Shown: positions 1 to 13,471 of the stretch, one piece after another | How positions within the stretch are numbered: position 1 is the stretch's first letter | Layout of the letters: every line of letters starts with the position of its first letter | NCBI RefSeq assembly: GCF_030265065.1 | Contig: NC_080406.1 | Location: forward strand, 38,464,638-38,528,637 | Direction: 5' to 3' | Source: Corythoichthys intestinalis | Lineage: Eukaryota > Chordata > Actinopteri > Syngnathiformes > Syngnathidae | DNA length: 64,000 bases | Notes under the pieces: generated by a model | Databases searched by the model: none | What the model saw: the letters and a program-made list of their open reading frames with translations, nothing else | Told to the model about the DNA's origin: nothing | Position numbers and translations under genes: made by a program

Positions 1-866
1 AACTACCTGGATGGAGAATAAAGACCTGCATGTCATATGTCTTGATTTAGGGCCTGCGCCACATCCATGTATACTGAATCTCTCTTTTTTTTACTTGATT
101 GTCTTTATCACTGCCAACATCAAAGCCGTAGTTTTGAAACACTTCCAATACCACTAAATTGGAGTTACATGCCTAATAAGGGCTGCACTGGCTGGCCACC
201 ATTTGAAGTGGGGATTGCGATGGGCTCGTCTTAGTGGAAACAATTGACCTGAAGGAGAAGGTCAGGCGGGTGATGGAGTTAAGGGACTCCCTGCACGGTT
301 CTCTGATTTATATGCAGACGAAAAGTGGCAACTGGAAGGAACATGAGTGCCAAAAAGGAAGCTCTGTAAACAGTGCTGATGTGACTTGCCAAAAAGCTCC
401 AGACATGTGTTCTAGTTTTAAGTCAAGGAGTTACTGATCTTGCTCCAAATCCATCAGGTTTTAAGGTTGTCGCTTGGCTATTCCAATGTTTAGCCAGTCC
501 ACAGATGTTTTTCACAGGCCTACAGACCATGCTATCAATGTTTTATTTTTATATTTTTACTTGCTTTGGAAAAACCTCGTCTTTGGCAGTATTTTTTGGC
601 TCATAGTCGAAGATCAGACCACGAGGAATTTTCAGTCTTCTGGCAAGGGTTTTCATTCAAGATTTACAGTACAGTACATGGACACATCCATCAATTCTTT
701 ATTGCTGTGCCAATAATGTTTAGAATGGAAGATTTAAACATGACCCTTTGAGATTACGAGCGTTTTTTTAAAGAGACATGACTGATGTGTGTGTGTTAGG
801 GTTGCATAAAGGGAGTCAGAATTTTTGCTGGTTGGAAGGTAATCAAACACTTGTTCGATTAGATCA
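1..866. other. Intergenic stretch, no recognisable gene
   Basis: No conserved domain is recognised. A 67-codon open frame at 234-437 (+) has ordinary-looking composition (a charged start, then a Trp-Lys-Glu-rich middle and several Cys), but it has no good start context and I cannot tie it to a family. The rest is AT-rich. Confidence 0.4.
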
Positions 867-2158
867 CAGGTGTCAAACTCAAGGCCCTGGGGCCGGATCC
901 TACCTGCAACATCATTTTGCGTGGCCTGAGAAAATAAAAATATAAATAATAAAAATAATATGCATTGAATTTGTGTTTCTTGCTAAATACATTTTTTGTA
1001 GTCTTTCAATGAAATATCAGAAATGATAAAAATCTGTAAATATTTAGTTTCTATTTTTTTCATTCAAAAAATATTTACGTTTTTTCGTCATTTTATTGTT
1101 TTGCTTTATATTTTAAAAAATCTATGACAAATTTAAAAATATAAACTTTTTAAATGAATTTTAAAATACTCAATATTTTCTGTTGTCACTTTTTATTTTG
1201 TATTTTCTTTTTAATTTTTCACTTTTCTGATAATCAAAAATATGTAAATACATTTTTAAAAAATGGTTTAAAAGAATTTGGGCAATTTCAGGTGAATGAT
1301 GTCTGGACACTGAACTAGTAATGAAAATAGTTGTCAATACATTTAAAAAGGATTAGTAGAGTAATCGTGGCAGCCCTGGTTGGCAAATACAGTGATCCCT
1401 CATTTTCCACACTTAATGGGGACCAGAATCCGCGGTAATAGGTGAAAAACCGCGAAGTAGCGCCCCCCACCCCAAATTTTTTTTTTGTTTTGTTTTGCTT
1501 GTGTGTTCAATGTCTTTACTATATTCAGATTTAGTATTGGAAAGAGATTCATATAAGACAGGTTTTTTCACTTTTTCCCCCCAAAGTATAATTTTAAAAA
1601 ATGTTTATGTGTATATATATTTTGATAAATGGTTTTTAAGCACTTCAAACAAATGTATTAATTATAAGTTTTAAACCCACCAAATTATTTCTAAACAAGA
1701 ATAAATTATAAAAATGCATGTCTTTACGGAATGCTTCATTGAGTGAGTCCATTTAAATCCACTCAAGCTGCTCACTTACACACAAGGAGTTGCCACAGCA
1801 ACTGTTTAACAAGTTTCACGATGATTGACACATGCGGCGCTTTGAAGTTTCGGCTTTCAAGCATCCCTGGCAAGATCAAACCAAAACGTCTGTCAATCAT
1901 CGTTAACTTTAATAAGCAATTCCAGTACACTGCCGAACCAAGAAAAGCGGCAGAAGCAAGAGTGAAAGACTGCATGATCGGATTGGGACAACAAATAAAA
2001 TACTCCATTTATTTTTATCTAATTAAAAAAATATCCACGATGGACTGAGGGAGCGAAGTTTGAAGCCCGAAGTAGCGAGGGATCACTGTATATATGGCTT
2101 TCTGAAGGAAACCACAACTAAAATGTGGCCCGCGACAACAATGACTTTGACACCCCTG
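867..2158. mobile_element. hAT-like non-autonomous element
   Basis: The left end reads CAGGTGTCAAACTC and the right end reads GACTTTGACACCCCTG, which are inverted and typical of fish hAT elements. The words around each end concern 'ggccc' repeats seen in the same family at 29961. The body is AT-rich without an open transposase frame. Both flanks contain AGATCA but slightly offset, so the 8-bp target duplication is not clean. A mariner-type MITE sits inside it at 1390-2088. Confidence 0.6.
1390..2088. mobile_element. Tc1/mariner-type MITE nested in the hAT element
   Basis: The ends CAGTGATCCCTC and GAGGGATCACTG are perfect inverted repeats flanked by TA on both sides (1388-1389 and 2089-2090). 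The subterminal sequence contains the 'gaaaaaccgcgaagtagcg' type of motif repeated in inverse near 2070. The open frames inside it are short and look like chance. It is younger than the enclosing hAT element because it interrupts it. Confidence 0.75.
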
Positions 2159-2569
2159 CACGAGATCAAATGCCAGAAATTTATAATATATCTTGGGCAC
2201 TTTCATGCTAAACCAAGAGGACCAGGGTCTGGTTGGAGAGCTACCTCGCAACAACACTTGCAAATGATTTATTGAAAAGGTTCAGTATTCAAACTCCGCC
2301 GACTGAACTTTCCGAGTAGCATCACGTGGACAAAAGGCGCACTCACTGATTGGACAATTTAAGAAGATGAAATAACCCCTCCAAGGGAGGAACCCAATGC
2401 GATCATTAATTAATGCTATCATTGGTTTGCAATACGTAACTTGTCTTAATGCGATAATTGATTTGCAATGATAGAAACAGTCTATGCAAGCTAAAATTAC
2501 CCACTAATAGCCCTAGAGTATATATTTTCCTATTCATTTATTTTATTTAATTAAACACATATTTTTATA
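2159..2569. other. Non-coding stretch, no gene seen
   Basis: This is AT-rich sequence. A short imperfect duplication around 2395-2480 repeats the words 'gcgat(c/a)att' and 'tttgcaat'. I see no coding signal or element ends. Confidence 0.4.
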
Positions 2570-2650
2570 CTGGAGTGCCACATCAAATTTCGTTGTCGAC
2601 CATTTTCATTCGTTGCTGACAATGACAATAAAGTTCTATTCTATTCAATG
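2570..2650 (+). repeat. LINE 3' tail fragment (L2-like)
   Basis: A short block ends in 'gacaatgacaataaag' followed by two TTCTA/ATTCT pentamers. That is the usual 3' terminus of fish L2-type LINEs, which end in a short ATTCT-like repeat. No reverse transcriptase is attached, so this is a 5'-truncated relic. Confidence 0.55.
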
Positions 2651-2934
2651 ATAGAAGCGAATTTTGATGGTCTGGGATATCATTATTCCTACAATTGAGC
2701 TAAGCTAAACTACATAGAAACATCTAATGCCGGGTTCAAGTGTTGTTCGGGCTGTTGATTTGATCAAGATTGGATTTCAAAAGGCAATGAAATATTACCA
2801 AACAATCATAATCACCATAAAACGATTATCATCGCTTCCTAACTGATAGCTGTTTTTGAAAGACGAAGACAGTATATCGACACAAGTTGTTTTGCATTCG
2901 TCCATCCCTCTCAAACGATGCACTGCAATGTAGC

Positions 2935-4322
2935 ATAAGCGCACCTGACTCCGGTTGCATTCTAAAGCGAAACAAGGTGCGCTTAAAGCGGAACGAGACC
3001 TACGATTTTTGAGAGGACCAGAGTTCGTTTGCTTGGTCCAAACTAGAGTTCGGATGCGCGTTCACATTTACAAAACGAAGCGGACTATCTGAGAAAAAGA
3101 ACTCTAGTCTGTTTAAAAAGGACCAAACGGTGCTAGTGTGAAAGCGCCCTAAGTCTCCATGACTAAGGCATAGCATAGCATAGCATAGCATAGCATAGCA
3201 AAGCATAGCATAGCAAGGCGGGGTCACTCCCTCCTGACTCAATGCCGAGCGAACTGGAGTATATAGAAAATACATAGGGAAAATTAAACCACGAAAGGGA
3301 ACCGTGTGGTACCCCAAGCCACATCCAGGAGAGCGAGATTCACGAAACGGCCACAACAAGAGGCTCCGCCTGTATATGCCACTGTCACACGGTACATTCA
3401 GCAACAGCATGCAAAACACAACCGCCGCAGTAGAACCCAATTCTGTGTATCAAATGCAACTGCTTAGCGCAGCACAACAAGATTTGGCCATGGCTAATCA
3501 TCTGTCATCTTGACATTGTTGATCTGGCCTGCACTTAAAGTCGCAAAAGCGGGCCCTGCTCCGGTTGCATTCGCAAGCAAAACGGTGCGCTTCAAGCGGA
3601 CTGAGACCCACAGTGCTAGTGTGAAAGCGCCCTTAGACATGGAGAATTCACACCACGAAAGTCCATAGTTCGGTTTCTTTGGTCCGAACCAAAACACATT
3701 TGATTTGGACTTTTTTGATGTGGTTCCTTTTCACATTGCAATTTGGGCAAGCGACCCAGGATTTGACAACAAACCTACGCATGTGCAAAAATTGTTCAAT
3801 CATTGGGCAAAAACGGTCTGTGCGGGGTAACGTGCTAAAATAAGGAAGTAAACAATCAAAGAGCTCCCGAGTACCGCAAACGTTCTCATACTGATTTGTT
3901 TTATCCAATTATTAACATTCGTGGGAAATTTTGAGCATCAGAGGCCTCTGATGCCATGTTCATTTTAGTAGGACAGTAGACATTCTGCTCCTATTTGCTC
4001 CACGTTGAACCCAGTCTCATTATAGCCGGCATACTGCTAACCACAGACTGTGATGCTAACCAAACCAAATTTTCTGGCTATGGAAGCCTGTTAGGTGCAA
4101 AAGGCTATGGGATTTAAGCTATAGACTGGACCACGGAGCGTTCGCTTTCACACCTTTAGCGAACCTCACCACGGTCCGCTTGAAAAGCGAACAGAGACCA
4201 CCTCTCCGGCAAGGTCTCAGACCGGCTGTTTTGTCCACACCAGAGTTTGCCGGTTTGTACTCACACCACTCAACTTTTTTGGTTTGGTCCGACCAAACAG
4301 GGCAGGTGTGAATACGCCCTTA
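2935..4322. mobile_element. Cluster of MITE copies ending in GTGTGAAAGCGCCCTTA
   Basis: Related blocks occur at about 2935-3151, 3538-3635, 3637-3735 and 4133-4322. They share words such as 'ctccggttgcattc', 'gtgcgctt(a/c)aagcgga' and the end GTGTGAAAGCGCCCT(T/A)A, with the inverse start CGCTTTCACACC at 4141. They are degenerate copies of one class II family. No transposase is present and the superfamily is uncertain, because the ends could use TTA or TTAA targets. Confidence 0.5.
3168..3216. repeat. Pentanucleotide microsatellite (ATAGC)n
   Basis: About nine units of ATAGC in tandem, with one A substitution in the seventh or eighth unit. It lies just outside a MITE end. Confidence 0.9.
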
Positions 4323-4483
4323 ATAAAGACAGAATCACAACTTATGTTTACAATCATCAAACAAATGAAAATAAACCCCAGGAAGTATAAAATGCAGTTT
4401 TTGAACAGTGATTTCATTCACCAAGCGAAAAAACTATTCAAAGGTTCCTTCCCTTGTTTAAAAAAAAAAAAGTAAGTGCCCCC

Positions 4484-4768
4484 TAAATCTAATAACTGGT
4501 TGGGCCACGCCACCCTCAGCAACAACTTTAATCAAGCGTGATAATGATTTCTCTGTGGAGCTATTTCGGGTCACTCTTCCTAGCAAAATTGCTTTAATTC
4601 AGCAACACTGGAGGGTTTTTCAGCATGAATGGTCTTTATAAGGTTATGCCGCATCTCAATCAGATTCAATTCTGGACTCTTGAGAACTGAAACATGCAGT
4701 GTGGAGAAGCCACATTCCAAACCCGAGACAACTTCAGCATAACACTCAAAAAACTGTGCAACTAACAT
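4484..4768 (-). pseudogene. Tc1-like transposase C-terminal fragment
   Basis: Read on the - strand, the frame gives a degraded SPxLNxIExxxxxL motif. This is the Tc1 block that normally reads [10 protein letters not shown] and carries the catalytic Glu. It is followed by a KPSSVAELKQFC stretch and then, after a frame change, KSLSRLIKVVAEGG near 4500-4540, which corresponds to the family C-terminus. The N-terminal two thirds and the terminal inverted repeats are missing. It belongs to a different Tc1 family from the copy at 5284-6879. Confidence 0.75.
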
Positions 4769-4789
4769 ATAAGATTCAAATTATTTAAC

Positions 4790-5283
4790 TTACTGGCTCT
4801 TATCGACGGTGATACATGTAAATCATGTGTCTATTTTCATCCTTCTGCTGTGAATTGAAATTAGTTTCACTGGTAGACATTCAATCCACTTCACTGCCAA
4901 CCCTCCCACTTCAAATGAATTGGATGTTTGTCACCATAAATGGCAGCCAATTGGTCAAGTATGCAAATTGTGAATTTCTTTGACATCTAACAACGGACAA
5001 AATTATAATTAAACACAAAAAAATGATACTGCTTATGGGCATAGCCATTTGTTATATCAGTTATACCCACACACATACACCCTGATAGACTCGAGCACAT
5101 GTGCATGTGATAATGGGTATTAATGAAATCATCAGGAAGGGCTGGCAATCAGGGAAACTCGCATTTGATTGGCTAAAATAGTACCGGCATTGATAAAATG
5201 TTTCCAGGAAATATTGGTTGTTATTTACGTTTATCTCCAATAATACACATCAGAAAAATGAAATTCTCTGTTTTTCATAATTA
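4790..5283. other. Non-coding stretch with one dispersed-repeat copy
   Basis: Nothing coding is visible. Positions 4875-4950 carry one copy of a short repeat found at least ten times in the window (words like 'ccctcccacttcaaatg' and 'tggcagcca'). Confidence 0.5.
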
Positions 5284-6879
<1,596 letters not shown>

Positions 6880-6881
6880 TA

Positions 6882-8331
6882 TTAAACAAGATTCTTTCCG
6901 CTTGGAGGACATGATTAACTCATTGCCTGTCGCTGACAACGATAAACATCCAATTAATTTAAACTGGGACGGCTGGCTGTATATGTTCATGTCGATATGA
7001 TTATACCCAAAAAATCTGATAAAGTAATGTTCAGCTGTCATAGGCAATTTTTTAGTAATTTTTATCATGACAGCACTAATGTCAAATTCTTTCTTTTTTT
7101 TTGTTTTATAATTGGCATTGGTTAGCGATGCCTACATGGTTAGATAGTGATCAAAAGCAGTGAGGCAGTCTGCTACACCACATTTTTAACCTTTCAGCGC
7201 AGTACAAAATTGATTAAAAAATATTTCATTAAAGTTTACAACAGAAAAATAATATTCTTGCAAAACTACGTTCAACGAATGTACACAATAATATACACAA
7301 AACAAAATGGCAACAGAGGCTCCTATGTCTGTTTGCTATTGTTTTTGTCACATAGCCATTAATAAAAGGGTATGATTTCTCTTAAGAGACACAGACCAAA
7401 ACATGACCATTTGAGACAAACATGTTTTTCCCAGTATTGATAAGGAAGATTATTAGCTGATGTAATTCCCATTTGTTATGATGTTATGACACAGTCAGCA
7501 GCAACATACACGATGTAAACATGATGATTAAACCTCAGGGTCATGCGTCCACTATCCCCAGGACATCAGTCGACTGTCAGCGGAAGCTCTGGGACCACAT
7601 GTCCCCAAGTGGAGCTGTCACACAAACAAGTGTCCACAGTCACTCCATACATCACTGTGACAACAAAGGAGTATAGAAAAAAAAAAGACTGCACTTCCCC
7701 CGAATAAAGAATAATTATATTCTTCAAGAAAGAAGTTTCATCAGGATTAAAGAATGTTATTAGGTCTCCAAATGGACTGGAAACTGACAGAATAGTTACA
7801 AGGCGTCCAATGCATTTAAACTTGGAGGGGCGCATGAAAGAATGTTCATTCGCCCTCTCCAAGTCAAAATTAATTAGACGTAACGCACCGTCAATGGCAC
7901 TGAATGATGAGCATTCACATTTAGACCTAAGAGTTTACATTAACTGGATGTCTAACGCTGTCAAAGCCAGGCAATGAGTTAAATACTATGGAAATAAAAA
8001 ATTTGGAATTGCACTTAACCCATTCGACTCATTGGAGTGATAACATTGGAACCATACCATTTTTTGGTTCCAAATGCCAATTCCGACACCCTGCTGTGTT
8101 GTATCGGCTAATGTCGATACTGTACCGATACTACTTTTTAAAAATAAAACATATGAATTTAATACTAAATTATTGCACACTCACTTTACTATAGAATAGA
8201 GTAATAGCTTTTCATGGCTTGGTCAAAACTTCTTAACTCATTGTCTGTAATTGATGGTGCTAGACATCCAAACCATTTGAAGTTAGAGGGCTGGCAGCAA
8301 ATGAACAATTCGTCCGCTAAACCGCTAACCC
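6882..8331. other. Non-coding stretch with several dispersed-repeat copies
   Basis: No gene is visible. Copies of the short dispersed repeat lie at about 6905-6985, 7790-7975 and 8235-8310. A weak repeat containing 'tatcggctaatgtcgata' lies at 8080-8135 and resembles the one at 12725-12810. Confidence 0.5.
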
Positions 8332-8564
8332 TTAAAGAGCATACAACAGGAGAAAAAAAGTCTTAAATAGCATTATTATGTGAATTAGAATCATATTTTG
8401 AGACGATTTGACTATATACAACAATTTGGCAAAGCGCAGATGACGAGAAATTAGTCTTTTAATCTGCCAGTTAGCCACGCCTACCATTATAGGGCTCTAG
8501 TGTCCCCAACAGGTGGATGACGTCAGCGGGAGACTGGGCTCATCGGTTTTACTATTCAGCCCAT

Positions 8565-8870
8565 TGAGGGGGAATTATTCAGAACGAGGAAAACGCGACG
8601 AAGAGAGCCGCTAAATGTCATTGTTTCAGTCTCTCTACTCCAATATTTTTACAGGATATTCTTTTTATCCAAGTATTTTTCCCCAATAGCTAAATAAATG
8701 GCTTGAGAAGGACCAGTCGGCCCGTCGAGGGGGAACTATTCACAACGAGGAAAACGCGACGAAGAGAGCTGCAAAATGTCATTGTTTCTGTCTCTTTACT
8801 TCAATATTTTTACAGGATATTCTTTTTATCCAAGTATTTTCCCCAATTGCTAAATAAATGGCATGGTCAT
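8565..8870. repeat. Internal 161-bp tandem duplication in the TTAA element
   Basis: Two adjacent units share 'gaggaaaacgcgacgaagag', 'aatgtcattgtttc' and 'acaggatattctttttatcc'. The first anchor starts at 8586 and the second at 8747. The same duplication is present in copy 2 near 46870-47150, so it belongs to the family and is not a local event. Confidence 0.85.
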
Positions 8871-9809
8871 GACAAATAAGTCTTGTGCTAAATGGAATAT
8901 GAAATAATAAAAATGCACTTATTCAGGACGACATGGCAAAATTACTCCATAATGATCAAAACTGTCGACTTCACCTTGACTGTCGCACCCCCCGAACGAT
9001 ATTTTATGAGACCTAAATCGGGCATATGTCATTTCCCTTCCCCAGCTTCGGAGAATGTAAACAAACCAAAAGGCGTGACAGCTAGCCGACATGCTAACCC
9101 GAACCGAGTGATGTTTCAAAGTCTTCGAAGCGGAAAATCACACATAACTAGCCCGGATTATTTGACATGACGACTGGGTTGTCGATTGTTCTCGCGGATC
9201 GGCAAACCGCCCGGCGGAGAGCAATTTACAGTTCGTTCCTCGGAGGAGGGCAGCTGCAGTTGTTGCGCAGCTAACGTGCAGCTAATGTGCATGAGGAGAG
9301 CTTTTTATATGCCTATCAATGATCAAACATAAGTAGTCCTTCATTTAAATAAAGTTTGTAGTGTTTACTTTGTAATCGCTGTATTCGTATTTGACATAAT
9401 ACAAAACAAGATGTTTACTCACTTCCTCGTAAGTCCAACGGTCCCACAGTAGTAGGGCTTGTTTTGGCCAATATCCACGGTGAATGGGAACCTTTTGAAC
9501 CTCCAAAAAGGCGCACAAGCCTCTCCCTCATGAAGCAAGATTTTTCTGTAGCCGTTTGGCTGGCGTGATGCGAAAAATAAACGTATTAATCCGCAAAATC
9601 AGCTAAATCCTTAGTCCTCATCAGGGGTCGCGTTAACCGAATATTTTCCGTCGTTGACCGATTTTTTAAAACGGTGACGGAAAAAACGGAAGTCCATCCG
9701 TCATTTTGACAGGTTGCAATTCACACCCCAGACCACAGGGTGGCCAGTGGGCAAATTAATTAGCTATTGTCTCTCTTGATGCATGACGTCTTTGGCTTTA
9801 CTCTGAAAA

Positions 9810-9962
9810 ATGTCAAGGCAACTGAGTGTCCGAAGTTTCTTCAAAAAGCCCCAAAACGACGATGGTGTTGATAAAAGAGGTGAAAAAACAGGGACTGCAC
9901 AAGCGGGCACGCAATTCAAGTCCATGCGCACCAGGAGGAAGACTGCGTTCAGGCCACAGCAG
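9810..9962 (+). pseudogene. hAT transposase first exon (remnant)
   Basis: The frame starts MSRQLSVRSFFKKP, a common N-terminal opening of fish hAT transposases, and continues through a basic stretch to FRPQQ. It then meets a GT donor (cagcag|gtgaac at 9962/9963). No downstream catalytic exons remain in this copy. The sister copy near 61440 carries a TGA in place of the Arg codon at position 8. The role is inferred from this family-type start, not from a catalytic domain. Confidence 0.6.
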
Positions 9963-10813
9963 GTGAACTATTAATTTCATTGTTCCATACCGACCTGGGC
10001 CACAGTCAGCTGTTTTTGTCACTGCGGAGAAAAAGTTACATATTCTTCTGCTTGATGTGTGATGGCAGGGTGTGGATTCTCTGTTAAGCTTGTTCGGACA
10101 GAATATTAATTTGAATGAAAACTAAATACTCGTGATGGGACGAAATGGGCCGAGGTTCCGGAGCTTGTGTCGAGTAATGGGAGGAGTGTTTCCACGAAGC
10201 TTGTAGCGTGGCGCACGTCATTTCGGCAGAACCCGGAAATTATGTCGTGAGAAGCCTCACCGGCCGGTTGAATCTAATGAACGCTTCAGAAGTGATCCGA
10301 CGTTCGGCGCGCATTGCAAACACAGTAGGCTACAGACTACGGTATAAATTGGTTGCAAAACGCAATGGCGATCGCCTGTTATCTCACATTTTGTGCATTT
10401 CGGGCTCCTGTACTTGTTGCATGATCTGTGCGCAACAGTGCAACCAGTGCAATCTTTTTTCGAGCCATGTCCTTTGCTTGCGATGGAAACTGCGCAAAAA
10501 AAGCGACCCTCCCCTGTATGGGAACATTTTCATTTGATTGCTTTCAATAAGGTAAGGGAGAAGAACTACATTAATATAAATGTGAGTGTGTGAACCTATC
10601 TGAACCAAACATCAACAGAATGAACAATCCATTAGTGTAGCCAGCCACTGTGGCAAAGCTATTATTTCTCAACAAAAATGAATAACAAATTATCCTTAGC
10701 ACTTGTTGTATTTTGTTCACATACTAAATTACTAACATAAGCACATTCATATCTTTGTCATAATCAAATAACCATTGAATTCTTAACAATGTTGACCACT
10801 TGGGCTTGTAGAC

Positions 10814-11049
10814 CAGGGGTCTCCAACCCAGTCCTCAAGGCCCACTGTGGGTCCTGGTTTTTGTTCCAGCTGATCCAGCAGAGACAGTTGAACCAATGAG
10901 GCTTCTGCTAAAACAAGCCACACCTGACTGCAATCAACTGATTGCACTTGTAAAACACCAGATTGGGGAAAAAGTGTTGTCATCTTGTTCGGTAAGAATG
11001 AAATCCTGCACCCACAGTAGGCCTTAGTGGAATAGGTTGGTGACCCCTG
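10814..11049. mobile_element. Short hAT MITE nested in the hAT
   Basis: A 236-bp element has ends CAGGGGTCTCCAACC and, inverted, CAGGGGTCACCAACC. It is flanked by a perfect 8-bp duplication TTGTAGAC (10806-10813 and 11050-11057). A second family member is at 52550-52782. It has no coding capacity. Confidence 0.93.
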
Positions 11050-11703
11050 TTGTAGACCACTTGATGGCGCCATTGAGTAAATGAAGCACAATGAAGCTTC
11101 ATTTGGCCATCACTACTAAATACTGTTGAAGCGGTATGCAATGTTAAGAGTCTTGTTAGCTCGAATTGCTGTGTCCAACCGCTGAAGCTCTGCTGCTCTC
11201 TGTGAACTCTCTATTCACGCCGGAACGCGCGCGGCTCTTAAATGTCTCTGTCACGTGACTGTGTCGTAGCCGGTAACGCGCTCAGCCAAATGGACACACA
11301 AGTACGGAACGTGAATTATGCCAAACAAAGGGTCACCACAATGTCATTAACATCATTTAAAAAATTTAAGTGACTGGTAAAAATAGATTATGACCGGATT
11401 TTTATGACCCTGTCAGTCAAAATGACAGACAACGAAAAAGTGTAGCGCAACCTCTGGTCCTCATACACAACAGTACGGCTGTTTAGTGAAGAGGACGCCT
11501 TCACCCGTACACGTCACAACGCCCTCCTCCTCAATGCAAGACCGAAGCCGGAAATCACTCATTTTCATGGCGCGGCATTAAAAAAACTAAATAAATATAG
11601 CGATCGCTTCCACACACATCCAAGCGGTCCATATCATTCAGGAGCATAAAATACTGTGTGTATTATGAAATAAACATGCTTTTTCGTGTAACATGCGCTT
11701 TAA

Positions 11704-12559
11704 GCTTTACACTCCGCAAAAAAGCAATTTTCGTCATTGCATGTGGTGTCAGTAAGAGATTTTTTTCCCTCCATTTTTTTTCGTTTGCAAATATTGTTAA
11801 CCATTGATTTTTCATGTTTGAAGTGTCACCTTTTAACCGCATGTTTGCGTTTTGGAGAAGACTGCCAATGTTTTACAGCAGGCTAAAGTAGGTTGTCTTT
11901 TTCCCCCCATTAGCCTCAATGTAGCAATGCTAACATTTACAGTGTTTAATATAGATGTGTGTCCTTATTTTGTACGTAAGAACTTTAATTCTACAGCATG
12001 TTGATGACCAATAAACATCTGTGAGAGGAACTGGTACCTCATATGCCATCAACACGCATGCACATATGTAAGCACGCACGCATGCAGCGATAAAACGCAG
12101 CCGTGAAAATGACCGCCCTCATTTTTATTTACCGTACGATAAATGGACTTATTGCATATCGCGACAGGCTTAGCAACTTCAATAAAACATGTCGTTAGTT
12201 AGATGAACTTACGATCTGCCAGCTTGTTGTCTCCAGTCATCTTCCAAAATTACAACTGGGTGACGGCGCTTTAGGTCTTCATTCACGACCGACGCGCAAC
12301 CAAGCTTGGTATTGAAGAGACAGGACACAACAGTGTACCCTCCTTTGATCCGCTGAAATAAGTCAATGTTTTGGCCACTCGGGGGGCTTTTCTGGCTTTG
12401 TGCCGCTTTCCCCACTTGCATACAGCGCGTCCAACATTCTCAACTTTCCACATATATATATTTTTAACCCTTCATTAACCGTCAACAGGATGTTGTGCTC
12501 GTCAACGCATTTACGTCATCGATGACGTCAACTACGTCGACTAGTCAGGACAGCTCTAG
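11704..12559 (-). mobile_element. hAT fragment with a BED-finger exon
   Basis: The right boundary around 12530-12559 reads, on the - strand, AGCTGTCCTGACTAGTCGAC, followed by GTAGTTGACGTCATCGATG, a familiar fish hAT terminus. Downstream on the same strand, 12209-12421 encodes a BED-type zinc-finger segment. The opposite end of the element is not visible, possibly lost at the junction with the TTAA element ending at 11699. Confidence 0.55.
12209..12421 (-). pseudogene. BED zinc-finger exon of a hAT transposase
   Basis: The - strand frame holds VVSCLFNTKLG, then NEDLKRRHP. This matches the second half of a BED finger, which normally reads CxxCxxxL followed by HLKRRHP. The second Cys is replaced by Asn and the expected His before LKRRHP is Asp, so the finger is degraded. 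No catalytic domain follows in the surviving fragment. Confidence 0.5.
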
Positions 12560-12724
12560 ATAAAATGAAAGAAATTCACAGCACAATGATGACTGGAAGC
12601 CACACGATTCAAAGTCTATCATCACCTTTTTTTCTACGGTGGTGTGCGTATCTGGCGGCCGTCTTGAGTAGGATGAACAGCGGTTTGAAACTAGGTTTCA
12701 AAAAGTAGAAATTGCAAAGCGTAG

Positions 12725-12810
12725 GCATGTAAAATCAATCGTATTTCCCCGATACCGATTTTAGTGCCGTATCAGTACCCAGTATCGGTATCAATGCAAC
12801 ATTAATACTA
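12725..12810. repeat. Degenerate 'tatcggtatc' repeat end
   Basis: The words 'ccccgataccgattttag' and 'agtatcggtatcaatgcaac' are typical of a fish DNA-element terminus. A weaker partner is present at 8080-8135. They could be the two ends of one old element interrupted by all the insertions between them, but this is not demonstrated. Confidence 0.35.
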
Positions 12811-13471
12811 ACTATATACATTTTTTATTGCATTAATTGACATTTCACTGTGACAAAGAGGACATGTTCAAATTCAACAAAATGGAATCGTTTTCTTCTC
12901 CAGCTACACACTGTTCTGTGTGCTGGGGTCATGATGTCTTGTTGTAGACGACAATTTTAAGGACATGACCTATTTTATCAAATAACTTGTCAAGCCTGAT
13001 CAAATTACTGTCCGTCCAAATTGGGATTTGTTGGTTTTTAAAGGCATCGGTAGCAGTAAAATCTTTGGAGAATTTGAACTTGAGCAAATTTCATTACTGA
13101 CTCTGGTCAACAAAGTCTTTGTTTTTGCCTTGATCCAGATCACTGCCTCTTGAGATGGGACACGCGTGATAAGAGATTACAGACCAAAACAGTGATAAAC
13201 GACAGAATCATCTTAAAGAGAAGCACACCTTTTTTATCTGAGAGCCACAAATAACTTATTTCTTTTTGTAAAAAAACAAGAATAGATCTAATTCCCTGAG
13301 TGAACAAGTGCTGTCTGTGGATTGGCTCGTTGCAGTGCTCAGCAAAGCATAAAAGGAAGGGCCCTATTTGACAAGTGGGGACATCTTCATCCCCCTCACC
13401 CTGTCCACCAAGTAAGGAAGCGGAGAAGATGGAGAAACCAAGCAGGGGCTGAAGTGAGAACTGGATAAACA
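12811..13471 (+). promoter_or_regulatory. Upstream region of odorant receptor 1
   Basis: No repeat element is recognised here. A TATA-like CATAAAAGG at 13349-13357 lies about 120 bp ahead of the ATG, a plausible distance for a short 5' leader. The ATG at 13472 has an A at -3 (ACAATG). Transcription start is an inference. Confidence 0.35.

Larger units (their letters stand above)
9622..11456 (+). mobile_element. hAT element inserted in the TTAA element
   Basis: The insertion is flanked by a perfect 8-bp duplication, GTCCTCAT (9614-9621 and 11457-11464). Its ends are CAGGGGTCGCG and, inverted, CAGAGGTTGCG. The matching position in copy 2 of the host element (around 48148) shows one GTCCTCAT and no insertion, which proves the boundaries. 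It holds a hAT transposase first exon (9810-9962) but no complete transposase. A truncated sister copy lies at 61252-62132. Confidence 0.93.
8336..11699. mobile_element. TTAA-targeting element, copy 1 (Kolobok-like), with hAT inserted
   Basis: TTAA flanks the element at 8332-8335 and 11700-11703. The ends AGAGCATACAACAGGAG and, inverted, AGCGCATGTTACACG are imperfect inverted repeats. Subtracting the 1.84-kb hAT at 9622-11456 leaves about 1.5 kb, which matches copy 2 (46643-51131) after its own insertions are removed. No transposase is encoded, so it is non-autonomous. TTAA target and AG start fit Kolobok better than piggyBac, but that is an inference from the ends only. Confidence 0.75.

Noticed and set aside
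3168-3216. Regular short repeats resembling a CRISPR array
   Set aside because: The units are adjacent pentamers with no spacers. It is a microsatellite in a eukaryote.
3000-3440. 146-codon open frame on -
   Set aside because: It runs through a MITE copy and the ATAGC microsatellite, which gives the CYAMLCYAML repeat, so it is chance.
10806-11057. GTCCTCAAGG-rich segment as an independent gene or ncRNA
   Set aside because: A perfect 8-bp duplication and inverted ends show it to be a short hAT MITE, with a second copy at 52550.
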